DNA of 64,000 nt from CAINVV01 sp963663005 (lineage in GTDB: Bacteria; Bacteroidota; Bacteroidia; Bacteroidales; Prolixibacteraceae), in assembly GCA_963663005.2 (NCBI GenBank), contig CAXXHH010000015.1, positions 744,001 through 808,000 of the forward strand. The letters run 5' to 3'. A program made the position numbers and the translations under genes. Position 1 is the stretch's first letter; each line of letters opens with the position of its first letter. This document shows, piece by piece, positions 52,342 through 61,064 of this stretch. The notes under the pieces were generated by a model. The model was given only the letters and a program-made list of their open reading frames with translations, searched no databases and was not told the origin of the DNA.

Positions 52342-53499
52342 ATGACAGTAATAAAAATTCCCATAACGAAGAAGAATGCCTTCGTTACAATGATGGAGAT
52401 AGCTGAAGAATACAAGGCGACAAATCTTGTAGATCCGATGTCTGGTCTTCCTTGTCCGGATGATTTGATCAATCTTGTTGATCAATACATGCGTGCAGGA
52501 AACAATGACTTTTCTCCAAGCGAAGGGGTTGCGTCACTGAGGGAGCAGATTGCTTCGATATCTAATAGCCAGAATCGAACAGATTTACATTTTGAGACGG
52601 ATATAACCATCACGGCAGGTCCGCAACAGGCAATGTCGACAGCCATCACAACTTTTGTCAAGGAAGGTGATGAGGTGATTCTTTTTGAGCCAGTTCAGGA
52701 ATCCTATGCCCAGTTGATTGAAATGACAGGAGGACGTCCTATTTACATCAACCTGAAGCACCCTGAATACCGGATCGACTGGGATGAGGTGAAAAAGACT
52801 GTCACGACCAAAACAAAAATGATCGTGATCAATAATCCGCAGAATCCAATCGGACAGATTTTCAGTCTGGAAGATTTTGACCAGCTAAAGCGGATGACCA
52901 ATGGAACACGCTTGGTAATCCTTAGCAACGAAACTTTTGGGAATATTGTATTTGACGGTCAGCAGTTCAATAGTGTTGCTTCAATACCTGAATTAGCGGC
53001 CAAAAGCTTAGTAGTTTCCTCCTTTGGCGCGATGTTCAATATCAACGGGTGGGGAATCGGGTACATTGCCGGGCCTGAAAAGTTGATGGCTGAATACAGA
53101 AAAACGCAGCAATATCAAGGGTTTAGCGTCAATACTCCAGCTCAATATGCACTCGCAGAATTTTTAAAACAAGGACAGAATTTCAAAGAGATTAACTCGT
53201 TTTATCAAAGTAAAAGAGATTATTTCTTGGAGCTTCTGGCAGGAAGTAAGTTTGAATTTGTTCCAACGAAGTCAACCATATACCAACTTCTTGATTATAG
53301 CAAGGTCTCGGATGAGCCTGATACCGAATTTGTAGTAAGATTGGCCAAAGAGTATCAAGTAGCTACGATACCATTCTCTGTTTTTCAGCACGAAAAGACC
53401 AAGATGCAGATGATCCGGGTTTGTTTTGCGAAAACTAATGAATTACTCGAAGAGGCTGCCTTCCGGTTGAAACAGATACCGATTACTTTACATAAATAA
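52342..53499 (+). CDS. Fold-type I aminotransferase homologue lacking PLP-site residues
   Basis: The 385-residue protein aligns by eye with methionine aminotransferases of the YbdL/class I-II group (GPQQAMSTAITTFVKEGDEV, INNPQNPIGQIFSLEDF, QYQGFSVNTPAQYALAEFLK, MIRVCFAKTNELLEEAAFRL). But three key positions are changed: the PLP-lysine motif SSFGKTFH.TGWK reads SSFGAMFNINGWG (Ala230), the PLP-ring Asp in SDEVY is Asn196 and its Tyr is Phe199 (SNETF). A catalytic PLP enzyme is therefore unlikely; a regulatory or binding role is inferred. Expression is supported by a good promoter and terminator. Confidence 0.85.
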   Translation: MTVIKIPITKKNAFVTMMEIAEEYKATNLVDPMSGLPCPDDLINLVDQYMRAGNNDFSPSEGVASLREQIASISNSQNRTDLHFETDITITAGPQQAMSTAITTFVKEGDEVILFEPVQESYAQLIEMTGGRPIYINLKHPEYRIDWDEVKKTVTTKTKMIVINNPQNPIGQIFSLEDFDQLKRMTNGTRLVILSNETFGNIVFDGQQFNSVASIPELAAKSLVVSSFGAMFNINGWGIGYIAGPEKLMAEYRKTQQYQGFSVNTPAQYALAEFLKQGQNFKEINSFYQSKRDYFLELLAGSKFEFVPTKSTIYQLLDYSKVSDEPDTEFVVRLAKEYQVATIPFSVFQHEKTKMQMIRVCFAKTNELLEEAAFRLKQIPITLHK

Positions 53500-53508
53500 A
53501 ATTTTGTA

Positions 53509-53530
53509 AAAACCCGTTATCGGGTTTTTT
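53509..53530 (+). terminator. Rho-independent terminator after the aminotransferase-like gene
   Basis: AAAACCCG (53509-53516), loop TTAT, CGGGTTTT (53521-53528), then further T to 53531. Confidence 0.85.
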
Positions 53531-53541
53531 TAGCTTTGAAT

Positions 53542-53613
53542 GGCCTCATAGTTCAAGGGATAGAACGGAAGTTTCCTAAACTTTAGATTCGCGTTCGAGT
53601 CGCGGTGAGGCTA
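53542..53613 (+). tRNA. tRNA-Arg (CCT)
   Basis: A 72-base cloverleaf: acceptor GGCCTCA/TGAGGCT (one G:T), D arm with AGTTCAAGGGATAGAAC, anticodon loop TTCCTAA (CCT), T loop GTTCGAGTC. CCA is not encoded. No repeat of its 3' end was seen nearby, so it is not an insertion site here. Confidence 0.9.
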
Positions 53614-53686
53614 CAAAGGAGATGCCGGGCAAATCAAGTCCGGCATTTAATTTCTTCTAAAACCTTATTCCTTCCTGCAGAAACCC

Positions 53687-54109
53687 CTATTCTGTAAAAC
53701 CCTTTAACTTCATTTGTTCTGCGTTGACGAAGAAGGCCATCCCGAATTTCATCTTTCTGAAATTCTGCTTTTCGTAAAAGAGCTCTTTCCCGGGAGCCGC
53801 ATACAAGATGAAATTGCAATCCGGGCATTTCCGCATAATCTGATCAAGGATTATCCTACCAACGCCTTTCCCTTGGCAATCAGGAACTACTGCAACATCA
53901 TAAATCGCTGCCTGGTACGCACCGTCCGAAATAGCACGTCCAAAGCCAATCAGGCGTTTGTTTTCGAAAATAAAAACGACGTTATAGCTGTTCGCAAAAG
54001 CCTGCTTATGTAACTCTGGCGAATAGTTGGCCATGCCAACTGTTCGTAATATATCTACAACCGAGTCCCAGTCGATATCGGTAATGTCAAATTGAAGCCT
54101 TAAATTCAT
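53687..54109 (-). CDS. GNAT-family N-acetyltransferase
   Basis: The 140-residue protein has the GNAT fold: FENKRLIGFGRAISDG, AAIYDVAVVPDCQGKGVGRI (acetyl-CoA loop Q-x-x-G-x-G) and CNFILYAAPGKELFYEKQNF. The acceptor is unknown. It overlaps the CPBP protease gene by 23 bases and is probably translated with it. Confidence 0.9.
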   Translation of the reverse strand: MNLRLQFDITDIDWDSVVDILRTVGMANYSPELHKQAFANSYNVVFIFENKRLIGFGRAISDGAYQAAIYDVAVVPDCQGKGVGRIILDQIMRKCPDCNFILYAAPGKELFYEKQNFRKMKFGMAFFVNAEQMKLKGFTE

Positions 54110-55043
54110 CCGCGTAATTATTTTCTAATGACTTAATATCCTGTCTGTTTCTGTAAAGATATTTTAACAGAAAATACAAGATAATGCCGCTGATTACAGC
54201 GCCGAAAAAGACACTGTTATTGAATATTGGAGCTTCCGGCTTGTCCGATTCGAGTCCTTCGCCAGTAGCGAAGAAGATGATTACGCCGGCTGCATTGTTT
54301 ATAAAATGAGCAATCATAGGGAGCCAGAGTGTTCCTGTCCATTCCAGTAGGTAACCAAATAGCGCTCCGAGTAGCAGACGTGGTAAGAATCCAAAAAACT
54401 GAAGATGGAGAGCACTGAACAGTGCTGCCGTGAGCCAAATAGCCCAATGGTAATTTCCCGTCATACTTTTTAGAAGCCTCTGCAAGAGCCCTCTGAAGAG
54501 CAATTCTTCTCCGATCGCAGGCAATATTGCAACGATGACCAGATTGCCCAGCAAGCCTCCGAAGCTCTTCGTTGTAAGGAAAGCTTCGGTAATTTTGTTG
54601 GCCTGGTTTTCCGAATTACGCATCCAGGTTTCAATCGAACTCATCCAACCTGGTAGCACGAGATGCTGATTCACCAGCGAAACCCATTCAATAATCGGTC
54701 CATAAATCAGAATAATGGCGCAAACTACACCTACCATAATCCAGGTAGGCTTGCGGTTAAGTTTTAAATATTGAAATGGCTTATCGTGAAGCGCCAGAGC
54801 AAGAACCACCGGCGGTAATATAAACACCCCCAGTGTCTGAAGGACTTGAAAGAATTTCAAAAAATTAATATTCGAAGGATCATCAACATCTTCGAGCATT
54901 CCGGTAAGTGACTCCGTACTGATGCCGAGAAAAATACGGCAACCCAGAAAACCAATAAGCGAAACGAATGCCCCCCCCAATAAAATCAGGATCAGCGTAT
55001 AAAATATAAGCGTAAACGGAGTGGCGTCGCGTAAAAATTTCAT
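54087..55043 (-). CDS. CPBP-family intramembrane protease
   Basis: The 318-residue protein has about eight TM helices and the Abi/CPBP motif set: GEELLFRGLLQRLL (Glu179-Glu180, Arg184), ALFSALHLQFFGFLPRLLLG with His, and WLPMIAHFINNAAGV with His/Asn. Such membrane glutamic proteases process prenylated proteins or peptides in bacteria, often bacteriocin-related, but no such partner is next to it. Confidence 0.9.
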   Translation of the reverse strand: MKFLRDATPFTLIFYTLILILLGGAFVSLIGFLGCRIFLGISTESLTGMLEDVDDPSNINFLKFFQVLQTLGVFILPPVVLALALHDKPFQYLKLNRKPTWIMVGVVCAIILIYGPIIEWVSLVNQHLVLPGWMSSIETWMRNSENQANKITEAFLTTKSFGGLLGNLVIVAILPAIGEELLFRGLLQRLLKSMTGNYHWAIWLTAALFSALHLQFFGFLPRLLLGALFGYLLEWTGTLWLPMIAHFINNAAGVIIFFATGEGLESDKPEAPIFNNSVFFGAVISGIILYFLLKYLYRNRQDIKSLENNYADEFKASI

Positions 55044-55237
55044 TTGGTATCGTGTACGTAATACGTTTCTTCGCTCCTAAAACAATGATAATGAGCTAAA
55101 AATCTAATTTCAGAAAACAAATTTTTCGGTTCTGTTGCGACCACAAAGTTATAATATCCTGTCAGGTTGCCAAGAGTGCATTCAAACCGAATAGTTATCT
55201 TTGCCGGGAATGAATTTTTTTCTTTTCACCTTTTTTA

Positions 55238-56251
55238 ATGAAGATAGGAAATCTTGAGTTGGGAACCCTCCCGTTGTTTTTGGCTCCGATGGAGGACGTT
55301 ACCTATAAATCGTTTCGTTACCTGTGTAAAAAATATGGGGCGGACGTCATGTACACCGAATTCATTGCTTCTGAAGCATTGATCAGAGATGTGGCCAGGA
55401 CAAAGCAGAAGATGACAATTTTTGACTTTGATCGTCCGCTGGCCATTCAGATTTACGGCTCGAATATTGACTCTATGGTAGCTGCAGCCAAAGTGGCGGA
55501 ACAATCCAACCCCGATTTTATCGATATCAACTTTGGCTGTCCGATGAAGAAGATTGCCGGGAAAGGTGCAGGTGCCGGACTGTTACGCGATATTCCAAAG
55601 ATGGTGAAGATGGCCGAAGAAGTGGTGAAAGCGGTTCAACTTCCGGTTACGGCAAAAACCAGGCTTGGATGGGACTTCGACGATATGCCAATTGTTGATG
55701 TGGCTGAGAGACTGCAGGATGTGGGCATTCAGGCTTTGGCAATTCATGGTCGCACACGGAGTCAGCTTTACACCGGTTCGGCCGACTGGAGTCTGATTGC
55801 GGATGTTAAAAATAATCAGAGGATGAAAATCCCGATTATTGGAAACGGAGATATTACGGGACCGGAGAAAGCAAAAGCATTATTGGATCAAACAGGTGTC
55901 GATGCCCTGATGATTGGCCGTGGGTCTATCGGGCGTCCATGGATCTTCAAGGAAGTACGGCATTATCTGGATACAGGCGAACTTACGCCACCTCCCTTCG
56001 TTCCTTTCGTGATTGATAATGTGAAAGACCAACTTCATCAATCTGTAGCCTGGAAAGATGATACCCGAAGAGCCGTACTACAGATGAGACGTCATTTTGC
56101 CCGCTATTTTCCAAACCTCGTTGACTTCAAAGAGCTACGAATACGCTTGCTGCGAGCCATAGAGATTGAGGAAGTACTGGAAATTCTGGATTTAATTTCG
56201 GAAAGATATGCTGACACTCAGGTTGACTATACCAACATTGGATTAAAATAA
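55238..56251 (+). CDS. dusB: tRNA-dihydrouridine synthase B
   Basis: The 337-residue enzyme shows FLAPMEDVTYKSFRYLCKKY, the catalytic Cys101 in INFGCPMKKIAGKGAGAG, TAKTRLGWD, LAIHGRTRSQLYTGSADW and GNGDITGPEKAK with the FMN site GRGSIGRPWIF. A -7-like TATCTTTG lies at 55196-55203. It reduces uridines in tRNA D loops. Confidence 0.95.
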   Translation: MKIGNLELGTLPLFLAPMEDVTYKSFRYLCKKYGADVMYTEFIASEALIRDVARTKQKMTIFDFDRPLAIQIYGSNIDSMVAAAKVAEQSNPDFIDINFGCPMKKIAGKGAGAGLLRDIPKMVKMAEEVVKAVQLPVTAKTRLGWDFDDMPIVDVAERLQDVGIQALAIHGRTRSQLYTGSADWSLIADVKNNQRMKIPIIGNGDITGPEKAKALLDQTGVDALMIGRGSIGRPWIFKEVRHYLDTGELTPPPFVPFVIDNVKDQLHQSVAWKDDTRRAVLQMRRHFARYFPNLVDFKELRIRLLRAIEIEEVLEILDLISERYADTQVDYTNIGLK

Positions 56252-56285
56252 ATATTTGCTATTTTAGGGGACAAAACTTCTCTAA

Positions 56286-57179
56286 ATGAAAAATTTTACC
56301 CGACGAAATTTCATCAGAACCGGCCTTACCGGTGCCCTGGTTGCATCAGGAAGCATGAATTACCTGATGGGTGAGCCGATGTTACCCGTGAAGGTTGACA
56401 TGGTCGATTTAGGGAAAACAGGCCTGAGGGTTTCCCGTCTTGCCATGGGGATGGGTACAAACGGATGGAACCATCAATCGAACCAGACCCGGATCGGACT
56501 GGAAAAATTCAAACTCATGGTTCAGGCAGGCTTCGAGAGAGGTATCCGGTTTTTGGATACTGCAGACACCTATGGCTCCCACATTTTTGTAAAGGAGGCA
56601 CTCAAGATGTTACCCAGGGAACAGCTTACCCTGATGACAAAGATATGGACAGACAATCTTGACTGGCACCCCCTCCAACCCGTTGATCAGACTATTGAAC
56701 GCATCAGGCAGGAATTACAGACAGATTATCTCGATATCGTTTTGTTGCATTGCATGACTAAAGCGTCCTGGACCGACGATAAAAAACGATTCATGGATGG
56801 CTTAAGCGAGGTAAAGGCAAAAGGACTTATCAAAAAAGTAGGATTCTCTGCTCACGACTTTGGAGCGCTTCAAAACGGTGTATCACATGAATGGCCCGAC
56901 GTCGTTCTCGCCCGGATAAATAACAAAGAGGTCAGGATGGACGGATCACCTGATAAAATTCATGCGCTACTAGACATCGCCTCGGCCAAAGGTAAGGGCG
57001 TATTGGGGATGAAAATTTTTGGCGGCGGAGGCTTGGTTAAGGATGAAGAACGTATTGCTTCGCTCCAATTTACGGTCAGGAGCAACAAAGTACACGCCAT
57101 GACGATCGGCATGGAAGATGCCGTTCAAGTACATGATACAGTGGATCGTCTGATGGGATTCGTAAACGAAAAGAAATAG
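56286..57179 (+). CDS. Tat-exported aldo/keto reductase
   Basis: The 297-residue protein starts with a twin-arginine signal (TRRNFIRTGLTGALVASG). The AKR tetrad is complete: Asp91 and Tyr96 (DTADTYG), Lys119 (MTKIW) and His155 (LLHCMT). Export by the Tat system implies folding with its cofactor in the cytoplasm. It follows dusB after 34 bases. The substrate is unknown. Confidence 0.88.
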   Translation: MKNFTRRNFIRTGLTGALVASGSMNYLMGEPMLPVKVDMVDLGKTGLRVSRLAMGMGTNGWNHQSNQTRIGLEKFKLMVQAGFERGIRFLDTADTYGSHIFVKEALKMLPREQLTLMTKIWTDNLDWHPLQPVDQTIERIRQELQTDYLDIVLLHCMTKASWTDDKKRFMDGLSEVKAKGLIKKVGFSAHDFGALQNGVSHEWPDVVLARINNKEVRMDGSPDKIHALLDIASAKGKGVLGMKIFGGGGLVKDEERIASLQFTVRSNKVHAMTIGMEDAVQVHDTVDRLMGFVNEKK

Positions 57180-57267
57180 CCTGAGGACAAGGAAAATATT
57201 CATTGACAACTCATAAAGAATAACACTATATAGCATTTTTCTAATACCAAATCAAAATTAAAATCAG

Positions 57268-57645
57268 ATGAAAATCAAAGGATTACTTTTAACATTGACA
57301 GTTTTGTTTACCGCTTTTGCACAGCTTCAGGCTGCACCGATAGATCAGAAAAAGCTCGTCGGAAAATGGGAATATTCTGCACCCACCGCACCACCAAATT
57401 ACACCAACGGACAGATTAATTTCACCCAGAGTGGAGAAAAATTAAAGGGCGAGCTGGTAATAGAAGGACAGAAAGTAGATTTCGCAGAAATTACGATCAA
57501 AGATGACCAGGTTTCTGCAAGCATTTACCTTGAATCTACCATGGTGACAATAAAATTTAAAATGGTCGACCAAGCTCTTGAAGGCAAGGCAGATACACCG
57601 GATGGTCCAGTGGCTGTAAAGGCGGTGAGATCGACGAAAAAATAA
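57268..57645 (+). CDS. Small secreted hypothetical protein
   Basis: The 125-residue protein has a clear signal peptide (LLLTLTVLFTAFAQLQAAP) and a beta-rich mature part starting KKLVGKWEYSAPTAPPNYTN, with FTQSGEKLKGELVIEGQKVD and IYLESTMVTIKFKMVDQALE. The GxW-start and short strands resemble lipocalin-like extracellular domains of Bacteroidota. The binding partner is unknown. Confidence 0.75.
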   Translation: MKIKGLLLTLTVLFTAFAQLQAAPIDQKKLVGKWEYSAPTAPPNYTNGQINFTQSGEKLKGELVIEGQKVDFAEITIKDDQVSASIYLESTMVTIKFKMVDQALEGKADTPDGPVAVKAVRSTKK

Positions 57646-57648
57646 TTC

Positions 57649-58704
57649 TTACCGCTGATTATACTGCTTGTTGTAATATTCCTGGTAAGCGCCCGACGAT
57701 ACGTTTTCAAGCCAACTTGAATTCTTAAGATACCAGTCTACAGTCTTGGCGAGACCTTCTTCGAATTGCAGGGAAGGTTTCCAGCCAAGATCATTCTGGA
57801 TTTTGGAAGAATCTATTGCGTACCGCATATCGTGACCTGCTCTGTCTTTCACGAATGTGATCAACTGTTGGGAAGTGCCTGGTGCTCTTCCCAATTTTTG
57901 ATCCACTACATCGCATAAAGCCCTGATCAGCGAGATATTCGTCCATTCATTGTTTCCTCCAATGTTGTAGGTTTCGCCATTAACGCCCTGATGAAAAATC
58001 AGATCAATTGCCGATGCATGGTCTTCGACGAAAAGCCAATCGCGGATATTCTCCCCCTTGCCATAAACCGGAATAGGTTTCATATGCTGCAGATTGTGGA
58101 TACACAGAGGGATCAGCTTCTCCGGGAATTGGTTTGGCCCGTAGTTATTTGAACAGTTGGAGATAACGACTGGCAGATGAAACGTATTGTGATAGGCCCG
58201 AACCAGGTGGTCAGAGCTTGCTTTGGAAGCAGAATACGGACTCTGCGGGTCATAGGAGGTTGTTTCAGTGAACAGGCCTGTTTCACCAAGGGATCCATAA
58301 ACTTCATCGGTGGAGATATGGTAAAATCTTTTCCCCTCCATGTTATTTTTCCAATGCTCTTTTGCAGCATGAATAAGGTTGAACGTGCCAAAAATATTCG
58401 TGCGGATAAACGCTGCCGGGTCAGTGATAGATCGGTCTACGTGCGATTCCGCAGCCAGATGCACCACTCCTTCAATCGGATAGGTATCAAACAGATGGTT
58501 CACCATTTCACTATCGGTGATGTCACCTTTGATAAAAGTATAATTTGGTAACGAGTCGATATCATTCAGATTTTCGAGATTGCCGGCATAGGTTAACAAA
58601 TCAAGATTTAAAATCTGGTGGTGAGGATAATTCTTCACAAAACGCCTCACAACATGGGATCCAATAAATCCGGCTCCACCGGTAATCAAAATAGTCTTCA
58701 TCAT
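57649..58704 (-). CDS. rfbB: dTDP-glucose 4,6-dehydratase
   Basis: The 351-residue protein has TGGAGFIGSHVVRRFV, HLAAESHVDRSITDP, STDEVYGSLGETG, YSASKASSDHLVRAY (YxxxK), NNYGPNQFPEKLIPL and the C-terminal RPGHD-like RAGHDMRYAIDSSK. It makes dTDP-4-keto-6-deoxyglucose for rhamnose-type sugars. Other rml genes are not in the window. The next upstream gene on the strand is galE (78-base gap), so both may serve surface polysaccharide. Confidence 0.95.
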   Translation of the reverse strand: MMKTILITGGAGFIGSHVVRRFVKNYPHHQILNLDLLTYAGNLENLNDIDSLPNYTFIKGDITDSEMVNHLFDTYPIEGVVHLAAESHVDRSITDPAAFIRTNIFGTFNLIHAAKEHWKNNMEGKRFYHISTDEVYGSLGETGLFTETTSYDPQSPYSASKASSDHLVRAYHNTFHLPVVISNCSNNYGPNQFPEKLIPLCIHNLQHMKPIPVYGKGENIRDWLFVEDHASAIDLIFHQGVNGETYNIGGNNEWTNISLIRALCDVVDQKLGRAPGTSQQLITFVKDRAGHDMRYAIDSSKIQNDLGWKPSLQFEEGLAKTVDWYLKNSSWLENVSSGAYQEYYNKQYNQR

Positions 58705-58782
58705 CGTTAATATTTTAGGTTAAATACTTTTATCATCTGGTACGATTTACACCGACAGCGGTTACAGAAAGAGGCATAGCAA

Positions 58783-59811
58783 TTATTCAATCTTCCTCAA
58801 TTTCTTTTCCCAGTTCCAAGCCGAAAGTAGAGTCTCTTCCAGTGAGGCTTCAGATTTCCACCCCAAAACCTTGTTGGCTTTTGACGTATCGGCATAGATT
58901 TTTTCAATATCCCCTGCCCTTCTGCCTACGATTTTATAATTCACCTTTTGACCGGTAGACTTTTCAAAGGCATTTAACAATCCTAAAACGGAAACACCAT
59001 TTCCCGTTCCAACGTTAAAAAATTCAAAGGCGGATTCATTTTTCTTTTCTATCAGCCTTTCAATTGAGATTACATGCGCTTTAGCCAAATCGACCACGTT
59101 GATGTAATCTCGGATGCAACTTCCGTCCGGTGTGTTATAATCATTTCCAAATACGGATAGTTGTTCCCGAATACCTGCCGCTGTTTGGGTAACAAATGGC
59201 ACAAGATTATTGGGAATCCCGTTAGGCAGTTCCCCGATTAAAGCTGAAGGATGCGCTCCGATAGGATTAAAATAACGAAGGGCAATTGTCTTGATCTGCT
59301 GATTAGCTCTGGTATAATCACGGATAATGTCTTCACACACAATTTTTGTGTTTCCGTATGGCGACTCAGCCTCCTGCCGTGGAGTTTGTTCCGTAACGGG
59401 GAGCTTGTCCGGCTGACCATAAACTGTACATGAAGAAGAGAAGACGAGATAATCTGTCTTATACTTTTCCATGCATTCAAAAAGATTTATCAGGGATAAG
59501 AGATTGTTTCTATAATAGTCTAACGGCTTTTGAACGGATTCACCGACGGCTTTGAATGCGGCAAAATGGATCACAGCGTCGATTCCTCCTGAATGAGCAA
59601 AGAATGCCTCCAGAAGTTGCTGGTTTTGCATATTGAAATGATGAAACTCAGGACGTACCCCCGTAATTTGCTCAATCTGATCGACAACCACCTCCGATGA
59701 ATTACTCAGGTCGTCAATTATAACCACCTTAAATCCTGCATTTTGCAATTCGACAACAGTATGAGATCCAATGTATCCGGTACCTCCAGTAACCAATATC
59801 TTTCCCTTCAT
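58783..59811 (-). CDS. galE: UDP-glucose 4-epimerase
   Basis: The 342-residue protein has TGGTGYIGSHTVVELQ, HFAAFKAVGESVQKPL, SSSCTVYGQPDKLPVTE, SPYGNTKIVCEDII (YxxxK), RYFNPIGAHPSALIGE and RDYINVVDLAKAHV. It interconverts UDP-glucose and UDP-galactose. Length and all motifs are normal. Confidence 0.95.
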   Translation of the reverse strand: MKGKILVTGGTGYIGSHTVVELQNAGFKVVIIDDLSNSSEVVVDQIEQITGVRPEFHHFNMQNQQLLEAFFAHSGGIDAVIHFAAFKAVGESVQKPLDYYRNNLLSLINLFECMEKYKTDYLVFSSSCTVYGQPDKLPVTEQTPRQEAESPYGNTKIVCEDIIRDYTRANQQIKTIALRYFNPIGAHPSALIGELPNGIPNNLVPFVTQTAAGIREQLSVFGNDYNTPDGSCIRDYINVVDLAKAHVISIERLIEKKNESAFEFFNVGTGNGVSVLGLLNAFEKSTGQKVNYKIVGRRAGDIEKIYADTSKANKVLGWKSEASLEETLLSAWNWEKKLRKIE

Positions 59812-59993
59812 TTGTATATATTTTGCTTATAATTTGCCAAATGGAAAACCCACATAATCATTTTTGGTTAGGCTGAATATATTCCTCGAGGGTATTTCAT
59901 CCGGCAATTTTTAAATCGATTTTCACTTCAACCATTGACCAAAAATACTAAATATAAGATTTATTCTTATATTTGGGGTTCAAATAATCATAG

Positions 59994-61064
59994 ATGAACC
60001 TTTCAGCTTTTCTTGTCGAATTATTAAAAACCAACGATTGCGTGATCATCCCGGATTTCGGCGGGTTTATTGCCAATTATCTGCCTGCTGCCTCCAACTC
60101 AGCAGGGGATCAGTTCTATCCTCCGTCAAAAGAGCTGGTTTTTAATGAAAAACTTAGAAAAAATGATGGTTTGCTGGTTCATTTTGTTTGTGAGAAGGAG
60201 GGTGTCGGATATTTAGAGGCAAGGAAAATGGTTTCTGAATTTGTTGCCGAAACTCTTTTTAAACTTGAGAATAGTCAGCGCATCGAATTCGAGCAAATAG
60301 GATCACTGCATTATGATGCGAATGATCATATTGTATTTGAGGCGAATGACCAGTATCAAAATCTTAGGACAGACGCTTTTGGATTGGGAAATTTCCACTT
60401 CCCTCATTTGGTAACGAAATACCATCAGCCCGTTAAGCCTGTCTTTAAGGATAAGGAGCCTGAGCAACAGAAAAGACGCCGGCCGGTTGTACAATATGCT
60501 CTACTTGCATTGCCTATTCTTGCTGCACTATATCTCATTCCCAAAATTTTTCTGAGCGACTTGTCTTTTAATCAGCCGAATTCGGCTTCCCTTTCAATTT
60601 CTGACTCACCCGCATCAAAGAATCCCGCGACTGATGTGATTCAACCGGAGGCAAAAGCCGATACAAAGTCGGATCAGTTGTTCTCTAACAATGAGGTAAA
60701 AGAAGCAATAAAACTTGATGAGCCTTCAACTGCACCGGTTATTAATAATCCCGTAGCACCAACAATGGATAGCCCAACGACCGTCCAACCTCAGCAGAAT
60801 ATTGCTCAGTCAGTTGTCAATGAATCCTCCCCAGGTAAATTTCATGTGGTAGGAGGATGTTTTAAAGTTAAGGAAAACGCTGATAAATTAGTGGAACAGC
60901 TGATAAAGAAAGGCTTCCACGCCCAGGTTACAAATTTGAATAAAAATTTCTATCGCGTTTCGGTTGAAAGTTATGCGACCAGAAAAGAGGCAGAGTTAGC
61001 GCTGGTAAAACTCTTCGAGTCAGAACCGGACGCGGATTACTGGTTGATGGCTGATAAGGAATAG
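59994..61064 (+). CDS. HU-CCDC81 and SPOR domain-containing protein
   Basis: The 356-residue protein starts with the HU-like CCDC81 domains found in Bacteroidota (LSAFLVELLKTNDCVIIPDF, GGFIANYLPAASN, then the second copy FVAETLFKLENSQRIEFEQI, GSLHYD). One TM helix (VVQYALLALPILAALYLIPK) leads to a proline/serine-rich linker and a C-terminal SPOR domain (FHVVGGCFKVKENADKLVEQ to YRVSVESYATRKEAELAL). A cytoplasmic HU part joined to a peptidoglycan-binding SPOR part suggests coupling of nucleoid to septal wall; that is inference. Confidence 0.88.
   Translation: MNLSAFLVELLKTNDCVIIPDFGGFIANYLPAASNSAGDQFYPPSKELVFNEKLRKNDGLLVHFVCEKEGVGYLEARKMVSEFVAETLFKLENSQRIEFEQIGSLHYDANDHIVFEANDQYQNLRTDAFGLGNFHFPHLVTKYHQPVKPVFKDKEPEQQKRRRPVVQYALLALPILAALYLIPKIFLSDLSFNQPNSASLSISDSPASKNPATDVIQPEAKADTKSDQLFSNNEVKEAIKLDEPSTAPVINNPVAPTMDSPTTVQPQQNIAQSVVNESSPGKFHVVGGCFKVKENADKLVEQLIKKGFHAQVTNLNKNFYRVSVESYATRKEAELALVKLFESEPDADYWLMADKE

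Noticed and set aside
53542..53613. tRNA-Arg as a second integration site
   Set aside because: No repeat of its 3' end and no integrase lies near; the flanks are core genes.
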